Shown here piece by piece: positions 1 through 8,718 of a DNA stretch of 64,000 bases. Origin of the DNA: CAVQEK01 sp964596645 (GTDB lineage: Bacteria; Bacteroidota; Bacteroidia; Cytophagales; Cyclobacteriaceae); the NCBI GenBank assembly GCA_964596645.1, contig CAZQVB010000010.1, forward strand, positions 69,811 through 133,810, written 5' to 3'. Position 1 is the stretch's first letter, and the number at the start of each line of letters is the position of its first letter. The notes under the pieces were generated by a model. It did no database searches. It saw only the letters and a program-made list of their open reading frames with translations, and was not told the origin of the DNA. The translations under genes and the position numbers were made by a program.

Positions 1-2
1 AC

Positions 3-698
3 TACACCATCAGCTCGGAGATCATCCGGCAGATCAAGTCGCGCCATCTTGCTCCGGGCGATAAGGTGCCTTCAGAAAACGAGATCATAAAAAACTACGG
101 TGTAAGCAACACCACAGCCCGCAAGGTATTGCAGGAAATAGAGCGGGGAGGTTTTGTAGAGAAGATAAAGGGCAGGGGCACCTTCGTTCGCGATCAGGTA
201 GAGATCAACCGCGCTGTATCCAAAGTTTTAAGCTTTACCAAAAACATGCAACAGCAGGGCATTACCCCGCACACTAAGTTGCTCGACTGCAGCATATTGA
301 CAGAGGGTGTTTCCAGGCTGGTACACGGACAGCCTTTTGCCCTCAATGAGCCAGTATGCCGCATTACGCGGTTGCGCTTTGGCGACGGTAAACCCATTCT
401 CAAAGAAGTGCGCTACATTTCGTTGAGCCAGTGCCCGGGCATAGAAAAGCAGGCACTCGAAGGCTCTCTTTACAACATATATGAGCAGCAGTACCATTTG
501 CACATTACGCGCATAGATCAGGCGCTGAGCGCCATCATCATCGATCAATCGCAAAAGCACATATTTGGCAACAATGCCCTGATACCCGGCTTCCGTGTTG
601 ACGGCGTCACCTTTTGTGCACCAGATACCATACTGGAAATAGAAGAATCAGTGTACAATGGTGAAATATATAGATTTAGTATAGAGGCGGCCCCCTAG
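3..698 (+). CDS. GntR-family transcriptional regulator with UTRA ligand domain (5' end missing)
   Basis: The reading frame is open back to base 3, so the true start lies before the window; a GTG at 66 is only the first in-frame start-like codon visible. The N-terminal part is a winged helix-turn-helix of GntR type (APGDKVPSENEI, then NTTARKVLQEIERGG and a wing ending KGRGTF). The remaining ~150 residues match the UTRA fold that binds sugars or sugar phosphates in this family. It is probably the local repressor of the downstream catabolic operon, which starts about 110 bp later on the same strand. The effector is unknown; a phosphorylated sugar is an inference from the operon content. Confidence 0.85.
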   Translation, partial: YTISSEIIRQIKSRHLAPGDKVPSENEIIKNYGVSNTTARKVLQEIERGGFVEKIKGRGTFVRDQVEINRAVSKVLSFTKNMQQQGITPHTKLLDCSILTEGVSRLVHGQPFALNEPVCRITRLRFGDGKPILKEVRYISLSQCPGIEKQALEGSLYNIYEQQYHLHITRIDQALSAIIIDQSQKHIFGNNALIPGFRVDGVTFCAPDTILEIEESVYNGEIYRFSIEAAP

Positions 699-808
699 CT
701 CTTTTAGTGCAAGGCTGGCCCTGAAAACATTCATTAAGTGCACAACGATGCTTCTTGCTTGTTCCAATTGATTTTTTAATCCTAAACCCAATATCTGACT
801 CCAAAATT

Positions 809-1768
809 ATGAAACCATCCAAAAGCCAGATAGATGAAATGTACCGGCTCATACTTACCATCAGGAGGTTTGAGCAGGAGGGCGTCAAGCTCTATCGACA
901 GGGACACATTCGCGGCTATTATCATCCCTACTGGGGCCAAGAGGCCATTGCAGTAGGCATCTGCTCTGCCCTCACCGATCAGGATTATATCGCCAGTTCG
1001 CACCGGGGCCATGGCCATTGCATAGCTTGGGGGGCAGGTATTGACCGAATGTTTGCAGAACTACTCGGGAAAAAAACGGGCTATTGTAGCGGTCTGGGTG
1101 GCTCCATGCACATCGCCGATGTCACTAAGGGAAATCTCGGAGCCAATGGCATAGTTGGCTCCGGTGTGCCAATAGCCGTGGGCGCGGCCATGGGCGCTCG
1201 TATTCGTGGCGAAAATCGCGTGGCTACCGTATTTGTGTCCGATGGTGGCACCAACATCGGCTCGTTTTCCGAAGGGCTCAATCTGGCCGCAGCCTATAAG
1301 CTGCCCGTTCTATTCGTCATAGAAAACAATCAATATGCTGTATCCACACCCATCGAAGATTCCACCGGCGAACCGGAGCTGTACAAGCGTGGCCTTGGCT
1401 ACGGAGTGCCAGGCGAGCGGGTAGATGGCAATGATGTGATGGAGGTATATGAGGCAGCTGCAAAGGCGGTGAACAACTGCCGCGAGGGATATGGACCATA
1501 CATTATTGAAGGGCTAACCTTCCGGCAAAGCGGACACCACGTGAACGACCCGGGGACCTACATGCCCAAAGACAAACTGGAATTCTATGCCGAGCACGAC
1601 CCGCTAAAGCTCTGCATCAAGCACATGCTGGCAGAGGGATGGACCGAGAGCGACATAGCCGCCATCGATGCTGCGGTGGAGCAGGAAATAGATAAGGGAA
1701 TTGCATTCGCAAAAGAAAGCCCGGAGATGTCGGAACAAGAATTTTTAACCTTCATAGAAGCATACTAA
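809..1768 (+). CDS. Thiamine-diphosphate dehydrogenase E1 component, alpha subunit (acetoin/pyruvate dehydrogenase type)
   Basis: About 319 residues, the usual length for E1-alpha of the acetoin/2-oxoacid dehydrogenase family. The ThDP-binding segment is visible as SDGGTNIGSFSEGLNLA followed by IENN (about residues 143-173), and the family signature GSGVPIAVGAAMGA precedes it. ATG 809 is preferred over the ATG at 755 because family similarity begins at MKPSKSQIDEMY and the extra 18 residues look like translated leader. Its stop overlaps the start of the beta subunit by one base (TAATG), so the two are translationally coupled. It should decarboxylate a 2-oxoacid or cleave a diketone or acyloin and hand the acyl group to E2 (3653-4948). 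The exact substrate cannot be read from the sequence. Confidence 0.85.
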   Translation: MKPSKSQIDEMYRLILTIRRFEQEGVKLYRQGHIRGYYHPYWGQEAIAVGICSALTDQDYIASSHRGHGHCIAWGAGIDRMFAELLGKKTGYCSGLGGSMHIADVTKGNLGANGIVGSGVPIAVGAAMGARIRGENRVATVFVSDGGTNIGSFSEGLNLAAAYKLPVLFVIENNQYAVSTPIEDSTGEPELYKRGLGYGVPGERVDGNDVMEVYEAAAKAVNNCREGYGPYIIEGLTFRQSGHHVNDPGTYMPKDKLEFYAEHDPLKLCIKHMLAEGWTESDIAAIDAAVEQEIDKGIAFAKESPEMSEQEFLTFIEAY

Positions 1769-2796
1769 TGGAAGCAACTGCAACTGAAGCACTAACCACC
1801 ACAAACGCAACAAAAGAAATGATGTACCGGGAGGCACTGAACGAGGCACTATTTGAAGAGATGCATCGCGACCCGTCAGTGTTCATCATGGGTGAGGGAA
1901 TTGCCGAGCGTGGAGGTTCATATAAAGTAACAGTCGGCTTACTCGCTGAATTTGGCAAAGAGCGGGTGATAGACACGCCCATTGCCGAAAATGGCTTTAC
2001 CGGTATGGGTGTAGGAGCGGCACTTACAGGCATGCGTCCGGTAGTTGAAATTTTGTTTAGCGATTTTTCAATGCTCATACTGGACCAGATCGTCAATCAG
2101 GCGGCCAAGTTCAAGTTTATGTCTGGTGGCGCCGGTAGAGTACCCATGGTGTTGCGCACCCAGGGCGGAGTAGGCAATGGCCTTGCGGCGCAGCATTCAC
2201 AGAGCCTGGAGGCACTCTTTTATCATATTCCGGGTCTGCATCTGGTGATGCCCTCATCAGCTGCCGATGCCAAAGGTCTGTTGAAAACCGCCATACGATC
2301 AGATGATCCGGTTATTTTCCTGGAGCATAAGCTGCTTTATATGAATAAAGGTGAAGTGCCAAAAGGCGACTTTACCATACCCTTTGGATTAGGCGATATC
2401 AAAAGAAAAGGCAGTGATGTCACCATCATTGCTTGGTCGGCTATGGTGCCCAAGGCATTGGAAGCTGCCGAAATGCTGGCCCACGATGGCATTGATGCCG
2501 AAGTACTCGACCCGCGCACGCTGAACCCGTTGGACAAAAATCTTATTCTGGAATCGGTGCGAAAAACAGAGCACGTTGTCATTGCCCAGGAAGCGGTAAG
2601 GCGCGGTGGTGTCGCCTCTGATATTGCCTCCATTATACAACAAGAAGCTTTTGACTACCTCGACGCGCCAATAGAAATTGTGGCCGGTAAAAATATTCCT
2701 ACCCCATTCAATCTCAACCTGGAGAAACTGGTGGTGCCCCATGCGCCAGACATTTATGTGGCCGCCAAAAAAGCTGTTTACCAACATCAATTGTAG
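1768..2796 (+). CDS. Thiamine-diphosphate dehydrogenase E1 component, beta subunit
   Basis: 342 residues in the transketolase pyrimidine-binding plus C-terminal arrangement typical of AcoB/PdhB. Visible family motifs are MGEGIAERGG near the N-terminus, the cofactor-contacting DTPIAENGFTGMGVGAA, GLAAQHSQSLEALFYHIPGL, and a C-terminal domain with DVTIIAWSAMV and VLDPRTLNPLD. It forms an alpha2beta2 E1 with the preceding gene, with which it overlaps by one base. Translation ends 5 bp before the aldolase gene. No E3 (dihydrolipoamide dehydrogenase) gene is in the window, so the complex probably borrows the housekeeping E3. Confidence 0.87.
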   Translation: MEATATEALTTTNATKEMMYREALNEALFEEMHRDPSVFIMGEGIAERGGSYKVTVGLLAEFGKERVIDTPIAENGFTGMGVGAALTGMRPVVEILFSDFSMLILDQIVNQAAKFKFMSGGAGRVPMVLRTQGGVGNGLAAQHSQSLEALFYHIPGLHLVMPSSAADAKGLLKTAIRSDDPVIFLEHKLLYMNKGEVPKGDFTIPFGLGDIKRKGSDVTIIAWSAMVPKALEAAEMLAHDGIDAEVLDPRTLNPLDKNLILESVRKTEHVVIAQEAVRRGGVASDIASIIQQEAFDYLDAPIEIVAGKNIPTPFNLNLEKLVVPHAPDIYVAAKKAVYQHQL

Positions 2797-2801
2797 AAAC
2801 T

Positions 2802-3653
2802 ATGGCCATTGCAAGCATGAAAGAAATGCTCATCGATGCCCGGCAAAATGGCTACGGCATTGGCGCATTTAATATTCTCGACTTTAACTCCATGAAGGCG
2901 GTAGTGGATGCTGCAGCGTCACTCGATAGCCCTGTGATCGTACAGACATCCGTAAAAACAGTACAGTTTTGGGGCTTTGAAGCCATCATCAATTGGTACA
3001 GGTTGCTGGCCACCAGGGCCAAAGTACCCGTGGCCATACACCTCGATCATTGCAAGGACCTTGATTTCATTCGCCAGTGCATAGCCCACGGCTGGACGTC
3101 GGTCATGATTGATGCTTCGTCGCTGCCATTTGAAGAGAACATAGAAATTTCTGCCAGCGTGTTGGAAATGGCACATGCGAAAAATGTGTCGGTAGAAGCC
3201 GAGCTGGGTGAGATTGGCGGTGTGGAAGATGACCTTGTGGTGGCAGAGGAAGATGCACACCTGGCAGACCCGCAAAAGGTGCTGGAGTTTTTGGGTAAGG
3301 TACCTGTCGACTGTTTTGCGCCTGCCATAGGTACCGCACACGGTGTGTACAAAGGGGAGCCCAGGGTAGCTTTCGACCGCTTGAAGTTAATCGGGGAAAA
3401 GACGCAGATTCCCCTGGCATTGCATGGAGGCACAGGCCTGGCAAGTGAAGTCTTCAAGCGTTGCATTGCCCTCGGCTGTGCCAAGGTGAACATCTCTACA
3501 CAACTGAAGCATGCATTCATTGACGGCTTTGCACAACATCACCAGACTAACCCCCGGCAGTACGACCCACTCAAGGTGCTTGCCGCTCAGTACGCTCACA
3601 TGCAGCGTGCTATTGAGGAAAATATTCAGCTCTTCAAAACCAGTAAAAACTGA
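2802..3653 (+). CDS. Class II (zinc) fructose/tagatose-bisphosphate aldolase family protein
   Basis: 283 residues, the normal size for the short class II aldolases (GatY/KbaY/FbaA/IolJ type). Metal and active-site segments are visible: LDHCKDLDFI (Asp and first zinc His), AELGEIGG (Glu), GTAHGVYKG (second His) and LALHGGTGL (third His). It should split a phosphorylated ketose into dihydroxyacetone phosphate plus an aldehyde. Which ketose phosphate is unclear; the family also includes the inositol-pathway aldolase IolJ. It sits between E1-beta and E2 with 5-bp and 1-bp junctions, so it is an integral operon member even though it splits the dehydrogenase genes. Confidence 0.85.
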   Translation: MAIASMKEMLIDARQNGYGIGAFNILDFNSMKAVVDAAASLDSPVIVQTSVKTVQFWGFEAIINWYRLLATRAKVPVAIHLDHCKDLDFIRQCIAHGWTSVMIDASSLPFEENIEISASVLEMAHAKNVSVEAELGEIGGVEDDLVVAEEDAHLADPQKVLEFLGKVPVDCFAPAIGTAHGVYKGEPRVAFDRLKLIGEKTQIPLALHGGTGLASEVFKRCIALGCAKVNISTQLKHAFIDGFAQHHQTNPRQYDPLKVLAAQYAHMQRAIEENIQLFKTSKN

Positions 3654-4948
3654 TGGCTACCCCGATCAATATGCCTCAGGTGGGGCAAGACCTCGAGACA
3701 GCACTGCTCACTGAGTGGCATGTGAAGGAAGGCGATACCATCGCCGTAGGCGATATCATTGCTACGGTAGACTCCGACAAAGCAAGCTTTGAAGTAGAAG
3801 CCTTTACATCGGGAACCGTGCTGAAGCTTCTATTTGCAGAAGGTGAAACCGGAAAGGTGTTTGAGCCCATTGCCTATATAGGTAAGCCCAACGAAATAGT
3901 CGATAAAGGAGAGCCTGCCGATGGCGCCCATGCAGCAGATGAAGCGCCGACCAAAACCGACTCTAAAGCATCGTCTATAGAGCGGCCCATCAGCAATGGC
4001 AAACTACTGGCAAGCCCTTCTGCACGGCGGCTTGCCAAAGCACATCAGCTGAACTTATCAGCGATAGTAGGCAGTGGCCCCGCCCACCGCATCATCAAGC
4101 GCGACGTGCTTAGCCATGTAGTGCAGATGCCGCAGGTAAAGGCCACGCCAGTGGCAAGGGAGGTGGCCAAAAGTGAAGGAGTGGCGCTCGAAGCCATCAG
4201 CGGCAGCGGACCGGGTGGCCGAATTCATAAACATGATGTGTTGAGCTCGGTCACCAGAAAGCCCACTCTGCTCCAGCCCGAGCCAAAAGATGAGGTGCTG
4301 TATTTCAACAAGCTACGAAGATCTATTGCGGACAAGCTTACCATCAGCAAGCAGACCATACCGCATTATTACCTGTTTGTACAAGCCGATGTATCCAACA
4401 CCTTGGTGGTGAAGCAAAAACTGGCCGAAGACATAGGTCTTAGAGTGTCGTTCACTGACATACTCATTAAAACTGTAGCAGCCGGATTGCGGAAGTACAA
4501 GGAGATGAATGCGCACATTGATCAGGAAAAAATGCTGCTCAAGCCCAGAGTAAACATCGGAATGGCAGTATCGGTCACGGGCGGTTTGCTGGTGCCGGTG
4601 ATCGCAGATGCCGACCAGCTTAAACTGGCAGATGTGGCCGTTACCACCAAAAAACTGGCAAGTGACGCACGCCGGGGTATAGTGAACACCACCATGCAGG
4701 GCACCTTCACCATCAGCAATCTTGGCATGTTTGGCATCACCCGTTTCACCGCGATCATTAATCCTCCCGAATGTGGCATACTGAGCGTAGGCGTTATTGG
4801 AAAGAAGGTAGTGCCTACGAGCCGGGGCATAGAAGTGGCCGATGTGGTAGAACTCGGCCTGGCTGTAGATCACCGTGCTGTAGATGGAGCGCTGGCGGCT
4901 CAGTTTCTGAATTTTATAAAAGAAGGTGTTGAATCATTTAACCAATAA
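3653..4948 (+). CDS. Dihydrolipoamide acyltransferase (E2) of the adjacent E1 complex
   Basis: 431 residues with the E2 order lipoyl domain - peripheral subunit-binding domains - catalytic domain. The lipoyl Lys lies in VDSDKASFEVEA near residue 44. Two subunit-binding domains follow, at about residues 121-160 (SPSARRLAKAHQLNL) and 163-200 (TPVAREVAKSEGVAL); many E2s have only one. The C-terminal CAT domain ends with the catalytic HxxxD motif in VDHRAVDGALAA. It takes the acyl group from the ThDP E1 (809-2796) and transfers it to CoA. Its start overlaps the aldolase stop by one base. The acyl group is probably acetyl or another short chain, by analogy with acetoin dehydrogenase. Confidence 0.88.
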   Translation: MATPINMPQVGQDLETALLTEWHVKEGDTIAVGDIIATVDSDKASFEVEAFTSGTVLKLLFAEGETGKVFEPIAYIGKPNEIVDKGEPADGAHAADEAPTKTDSKASSIERPISNGKLLASPSARRLAKAHQLNLSAIVGSGPAHRIIKRDVLSHVVQMPQVKATPVAREVAKSEGVALEAISGSGPGGRIHKHDVLSSVTRKPTLLQPEPKDEVLYFNKLRRSIADKLTISKQTIPHYYLFVQADVSNTLVVKQKLAEDIGLRVSFTDILIKTVAAGLRKYKEMNAHIDQEKMLLKPRVNIGMAVSVTGGLLVPVIADADQLKLADVAVTTKKLASDARRGIVNTTMQGTFTISNLGMFGITRFTAIINPPECGILSVGVIGKKVVPTSRGIEVADVVELGLAVDHRAVDGALAAQFLNFIKEGVESFNQ

Positions 4949-4952
4949 TGCC

Positions 4953-5666
4953 ATGGATGCATTGCTCTTCGATTGTGACGGTGTACTGGTAGATACTGAA
5001 CGCGACGGCCATCGAGTAGCGTTCAACGAGGCCTTTGCCGCTAAAGGCCTTGATGTATGCTGGGGAGTGCAGGAATACAAAAAACTGGTAAAGGTGGCAG
5101 GAGGCAAAGAGCGCATGCACCACTACTTCGACCAGAACGGTTGGCCGGAAAGGACAAGCAGCAAAGACGAATTCGTAAAAGAGCTTCATACGCTAAAGAC
5201 GCAGCGTTTTATGCAATTGATTGAAACAGGAGCGCTGCCACTGCGCCCAGGTATTGCCCGCCTGGTCGATGAGGCCATCAGTGATGGTATTAAACTGGCC
5301 GTTTGTTCTACTTCCAACGAGCAGGCCGTCACCCGTATAGTGGAAGTGCTTCTTGGCGAGCACCGCAAAAAGCACTTCAGCATTTTTGCCGGCGATGTGG
5401 TGGCCAACAAAAAGCCAGACCCCGCCATCTATAAGTTGTGTGCTTGGAATATGGCACTGAAACCAGCACAATGTGTTGTGGTAGAAGACAGCCGCAATGG
5501 CCTGTTGGCGGCCAAAGCTGCCGGTTTTCATTGCATCATCACCACCAACGATTACTCAGCCGAAGAAGACTTTTCCGAAGCCGATGCCGTGGTGCCTGAG
5601 CTGGGCGACAACCCCGTGCTGATCCATCTCCATACCCTAAAAGAAATGATTGCAGCCAAAGTGTGA
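4953..5666 (+). CDS. HAD-superfamily phosphatase/phosphomutase (CbbY/PGM-like)
   Basis: About 237 residues from ATG 4953, which lies 4 bp after the E2 stop; an upstream in-frame start at 4926 would overlap the E2 gene and is less likely. HAD motif I is LLFDCDGVLVDTE (nucleophile Asp), motif II is AVCSTSNE, the motif III Lys lies in NKKPDPAIY, and motif IV is VVVEDSRNGLLAA. A helical C1 cap follows motif I, as in CbbY-type plant and bacterial proteins and beta-phosphoglucomutases. In this operon it probably dephosphorylates or isomerises a sugar phosphate intermediate or removes a dead-end phosphate. The substrate is not deducible. Confidence 0.82.
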   Translation: MDALLFDCDGVLVDTERDGHRVAFNEAFAAKGLDVCWGVQEYKKLVKVAGGKERMHHYFDQNGWPERTSSKDEFVKELHTLKTQRFMQLIETGALPLRPGIARLVDEAISDGIKLAVCSTSNEQAVTRIVEVLLGEHRKKHFSIFAGDVVANKKPDPAIYKLCAWNMALKPAQCVVVEDSRNGLLAAKAAGFHCIITTNDYSAEEDFSEADAVVPELGDNPVLIHLHTLKEMIAAKV

Positions 5667-5728
5667 CCCAAGCTGTCGAATGACTAAAACAGAAACCCCA
5701 ATCGCAAAACGAATCTAAAAACTCAAAA

Positions 5729-6373
5729 ATGAAAATATTCTTAGACACAGCCGACGTGGAAGCCATCAGAAAAGCCAATGACACCGGTCTTCTTGATGGG
5801 GTCACGACCAATCCCAGTAAGATATTACAATCGGGAAGACGCTTTACCGACGTGGTGGCAGAGATTGCCAAAATAGTGGACGGCCCGGTAAGTGCTGAGG
5901 CCGTGGCAGCCGATGCTGCCGGGATAGTGCACGAAGCAAAAAAAATAGCCTCTATAGCACCGAATATCAATGTGAAAGTGCCGCTGACTGTGGAAGGCCT
6001 CAAAGCAGGGAAAGCACTGGAAGAAAGTGGCATCAAAACCAATGTGACCATGGTCTTTTCACCGGATCAGGCACTTCTGGCCATGAAGACCAATGCCTTT
6101 CTGGTGAGCATTGTACTGAGTCGTCTGGATAAGATCGGGGGAGATGTGAAGGCTTTGATAGAAGACACCATGGCCATAAAAAAGCACTATGGCTTTCGCT
6201 CACAGATATTGGCGGCCAGTATTAAAACCCGAAAAGACGCACTGGACTGCATGCGTGCAGGCGTTGACGTCATTTCTATTCCCGACGACATATTCTATGG
6301 GTTATTCGCACATCCGCAGACCGTACAGGGCCTGGAAGAATTTGACTTGGCCTGGGCAAAAGTGATCAAATAG
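5729..6373 (+). CDS. Small transaldolase / fructose-6-phosphate aldolase family protein
   Basis: 214 residues, matching the compact TalC/Fsa-type transaldolases rather than the ~320-residue TalB class. The Schiff-base Lys is K83 in NINVKVPLT, and the family N-terminus FLDTADVEAIRK plus GVTTNPSK is clear. Members transfer or release a dihydroxyacetone unit. It follows the HAD gene by 62 bp. Together with the class II aldolase this gives the operon two different carbon-carbon lyases, so a sugar with an unusual backbone or chain length is plausible. The small transaldolase of the sulfo-transaldolase pathway for sulfoquinovose is also of this type, but no sulfonate gene is visible here. Confidence 0.87.
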   Translation: MKIFLDTADVEAIRKANDTGLLDGVTTNPSKILQSGRRFTDVVAEIAKIVDGPVSAEAVAADAAGIVHEAKKIASIAPNINVKVPLTVEGLKAGKALEESGIKTNVTMVFSPDQALLAMKTNAFLVSIVLSRLDKIGGDVKALIEDTMAIKKHYGFRSQILAASIKTRKDALDCMRAGVDVISIPDDIFYGLFAHPQTVQGLEEFDLAWAKVIK

Positions 6374-6394
6374 AGCGCAGAACAACACAGTCAG

Positions 6395-6441
6395 GGTCAG
6401 ACGACAGTTAGGCCCGTACCAGGTCGGACGACAGTCTGACC
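6395..6441. repeat. Two tandem hairpin units between transaldolase and dehydrogenase genes
   Basis: In the 76-bp gap between coding regions, GGTCGGAC (6422-6429) and GTCTGACC (6434-6441) form an 8-bp stem with one G-U pair and the loop GACA. Immediately upstream, 6395-6414 is a degraded copy of the same unit with the same loop. It may be a palindromic intergenic repeat or an mRNA-stability/processing hairpin inside the operon. It has no T-tract, so it is not a typical intrinsic terminator. Confidence 0.5.
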
Positions 6442-6449
6442 GGCAATAA

Positions 6450-7589
6450 ATGCACAGCGATATGACCAAAACACTCAACATAGCCATCATTGGCGGCCAG
6501 TTCATGGGCAGGGCGCACAGCAATGCCTGGAGCGATGTCGCTCGCTTCTACGATCTTCCCTTTGCACCCGTATTGCACACTGCCTGCGATATTGATCCTA
6601 CTGCCGGGCAGTCTTTTGCCAGGCGGTTGGGCTGGCAGCATTTCGAAACCTCCTGGGAAAAAGTGATACAAAATACCGACATCGATGTGGTAGACATTTG
6701 TACACCCAACCAATGGCATGCGCCGGTGGCCATTGCGGCTGCACGGGCTGGCAAGCATGTGATTTGCGAAAAGCCCCTGGCTATGTCTGCCGCCGAAGCA
6801 AAAGCGATGTGTGATGCGGCCAAAGCCAGCAATGTGGTGCACATGTCGGCTTTCAATTACCGGCGTGTGCCGGCCATTGCACTGGCGCACAACATGATTG
6901 CCGAAGGTAAGCTTGGCCGCATACATCACTTCAATGCTGTTTATTATCAGGATTGGCTGGTCGATCCTTCATTTCCCTACGTTTGGCGCCACGACAAGGC
7001 AGCTGCGGGCTCTGGCGCCCACGGCGATATGAACGCGCATACGGTAGACCTTGCCCGCTTTTTAGTCGGCGATATCACACAGGTATGCGGACACGATAAG
7101 ATTTTTATTGAAAAAAGGAAAAAAGCCGATGGCAGCGCAGGCACAGTTACCGCCGACGACTCTATGAATTTCCTTGCTGAATTTGAAAATGGAGCCTTGG
7201 GCAATTTCCTCGCCACGCGGTTTGCTACCGGCCGCAAAAACTTTCTACGGCTGGAAATTTTCGGCAGCGAAGGCAGCCTTACGTTCAATCTGGAGCGGCT
7301 TAACGAACTTCAGTATTATTCGCGGCATGATGATGATCACTTGCAGGGTTTTCGCACCATCATGGTCACAGAAGCTTCGCATCCGTTCATCGATAGGTGG
7401 TGGCCACCCGGCCATATCATTGGCTGGGAGCATACCTTCATACACCAAATAGGTGATTTCCTCCAGGCCGTGGCTTCCGGGCAGCAGGTGTCGGCCAATT
7501 TTTATGATGGCCATCGCTGCCAGCAAGTGCTGGATGCCGTGGCCGAATCAGCCGATCATTTAAAATGGGTTCAAGTTCCCGTGGATTAA
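6450..7589 (+). CDS. Gfo/Idh/MocA-family NAD(P)-dependent dehydrogenase
   Basis: 379 residues with an N-terminal Rossmann fold (IAIIGGQFMGRAHSNAW) and the diagnostic CEKPLAMS motif holding the catalytic Lys near residue 110, followed by the alpha/beta C-terminal dimerisation domain. ATG 6462 is an equally good start, because similarity begins at MTKTLNIAIIGG. The family oxidises or reduces a hydroxyl of a sugar or inositol. Next to it lie an IolE/IolI-like TIM barrel and an IolJ-like aldolase, the same pairing of activities found in inositol and scyllo-inositol routes. That parallel is an inference, not proof of the substrate. Confidence 0.85.
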   Translation: MHSDMTKTLNIAIIGGQFMGRAHSNAWSDVARFYDLPFAPVLHTACDIDPTAGQSFARRLGWQHFETSWEKVIQNTDIDVVDICTPNQWHAPVAIAAARAGKHVICEKPLAMSAAEAKAMCDAAKASNVVHMSAFNYRRVPAIALAHNMIAEGKLGRIHHFNAVYYQDWLVDPSFPYVWRHDKAAAGSGAHGDMNAHTVDLARFLVGDITQVCGHDKIFIEKRKKADGSAGTVTADDSMNFLAEFENGALGNFLATRFATGRKNFLRLEIFGSEGSLTFNLERLNELQYYSRHDDDHLQGFRTIMVTEASHPFIDRWWPPGHIIGWEHTFIHQIGDFLQAVASGQQVSANFYDGHRCQQVLDAVAESADHLKWVQVPVD

Positions 7590-7607
7590 TACACCGCAAA
7601 TCACAAA

Positions 7608-8666
7608 ATGATGAAAACCATAAAAGGCCCAGGCATATTCTTAGCGCAGTTCCTCCGCGACAAAGCGCCTTTCAACACCTTGGATGGCCTCTGTGGGTGG
7701 GTGGCATCTCTTGGTTATAAAGGCATACAAGTGCCCACCTGGGATGCTCGGGCCATCGACCTGGATCAGGCCGCTGCCTCAAAAGATTACTGCGACGAAT
7801 ACCGGGGCAACGTGCTGGGGCATGGGCTGGAGGTGATTGAGCTGGCCTCTTACCTGCAGGGCCAGGTGATGGCGATGAATGAGGCATATGCAGAGATGTT
7901 CCAACCTTTCTATCCCTCCGGGCTCAACGCGCGCGAGCGCACTGTATGGGCACAGGAGCAGCTGAAGAAAACCATCGATGCCTCTGTGCATATGGGCACA
8001 CGCAACATATCGGTGCTGTCGGGGGCACTGGCCTGGCATATGGTGTACCCATGGCCGCAGCGGCCGGAAGGAATCATCGATGCGGCTTTTGAGGAATTGG
8101 CAACACGATGGCAGCCGGTACTCGACTATGCCACCGACCATGGAATAACGTTTGGTTTTGAACTGCACCCCGGCTCAGACGTGTTCGACGGTGCTACTTA
8201 CGAAGCCTTTTTGGAAGCCACCCACCACAGTCCGGCCGCTTGTATCACTTACGATGCCAGCCACTTTCTGCTGCAACAGCTCGACTACCTCGGGTTTATA
8301 GAAATATATGGTGAAAAAATACGGGCTTTCCATGTGAAGGACGCTGAGTTTAGGCCCAATGGTCGCATGGGCGTGTACGGCGGCTATAAAGATTGGCAGT
8401 ACCGCCCGGGGCGCTTCCGATCCATTGGCGATGGCCAGGTCGACTTCAAGAGTATTTTTTCAATGCTTACCGAAAAAGACTACGATGGCTGGGCCATACT
8501 GGAGTGGGAGGGATGCGTGAAAAGCCCCGCCCAGGGTGCCCGCGAAGCCGCGCCATTTATAAAAAATCTCATCATAGAGGCTACAGAATATCGCTTCGAT
8601 GATTTTGCGGGTAGTAAAACCGATCATCAACGCAACAGGCGCATTCTAGGCCTGGAGCCAACATGA
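7608..8666 (+). CDS. Sugar phosphate isomerase/epimerase family protein (xylose-isomerase-like TIM barrel)
   Basis: 352 residues of AP_endonuc_2/xylose-isomerase-like TIM barrel. Metal-binding positions are visible as GFELHPGSD (Glu), TYDASHF (Asp), AFHVKDAE (His and Asp) and WAILEWEGC (Glu). No signal peptide is present, so it acts in the cytoplasm. It follows the Gfo/Idh dehydrogenase by 18 bp; the two families often act in sequence, oxidising a sugar and then epimerising, isomerising or dehydrating the keto product. The reaction here cannot be specified. Confidence 0.8.
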   Translation: MMKTIKGPGIFLAQFLRDKAPFNTLDGLCGWVASLGYKGIQVPTWDARAIDLDQAAASKDYCDEYRGNVLGHGLEVIELASYLQGQVMAMNEAYAEMFQPFYPSGLNARERTVWAQEQLKKTIDASVHMGTRNISVLSGALAWHMVYPWPQRPEGIIDAAFEELATRWQPVLDYATDHGITFGFELHPGSDVFDGATYEAFLEATHHSPAACITYDASHFLLQQLDYLGFIEIYGEKIRAFHVKDAEFRPNGRMGVYGGYKDWQYRPGRFRSIGDGQVDFKSIFSMLTEKDYDGWAILEWEGCVKSPAQGAREAAPFIKNLIIEATEYRFDDFAGSKTDHQRNRRILGLEPT

Positions 8667-8718
8667 TTACCTGCTGCCAACGACTGTGCTGTGAAAAGGA
8701 AGTAATATTTCAAAGACT

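Noticed and set aside
228..560. Antisense frames of 60-250 codons over most genes (for example 23914-24627 and 33379-34143 on the minus strand)
   Set aside because: They overlap strongly supported genes on the other strand, have no motifs or signals, and arise from codon bias.
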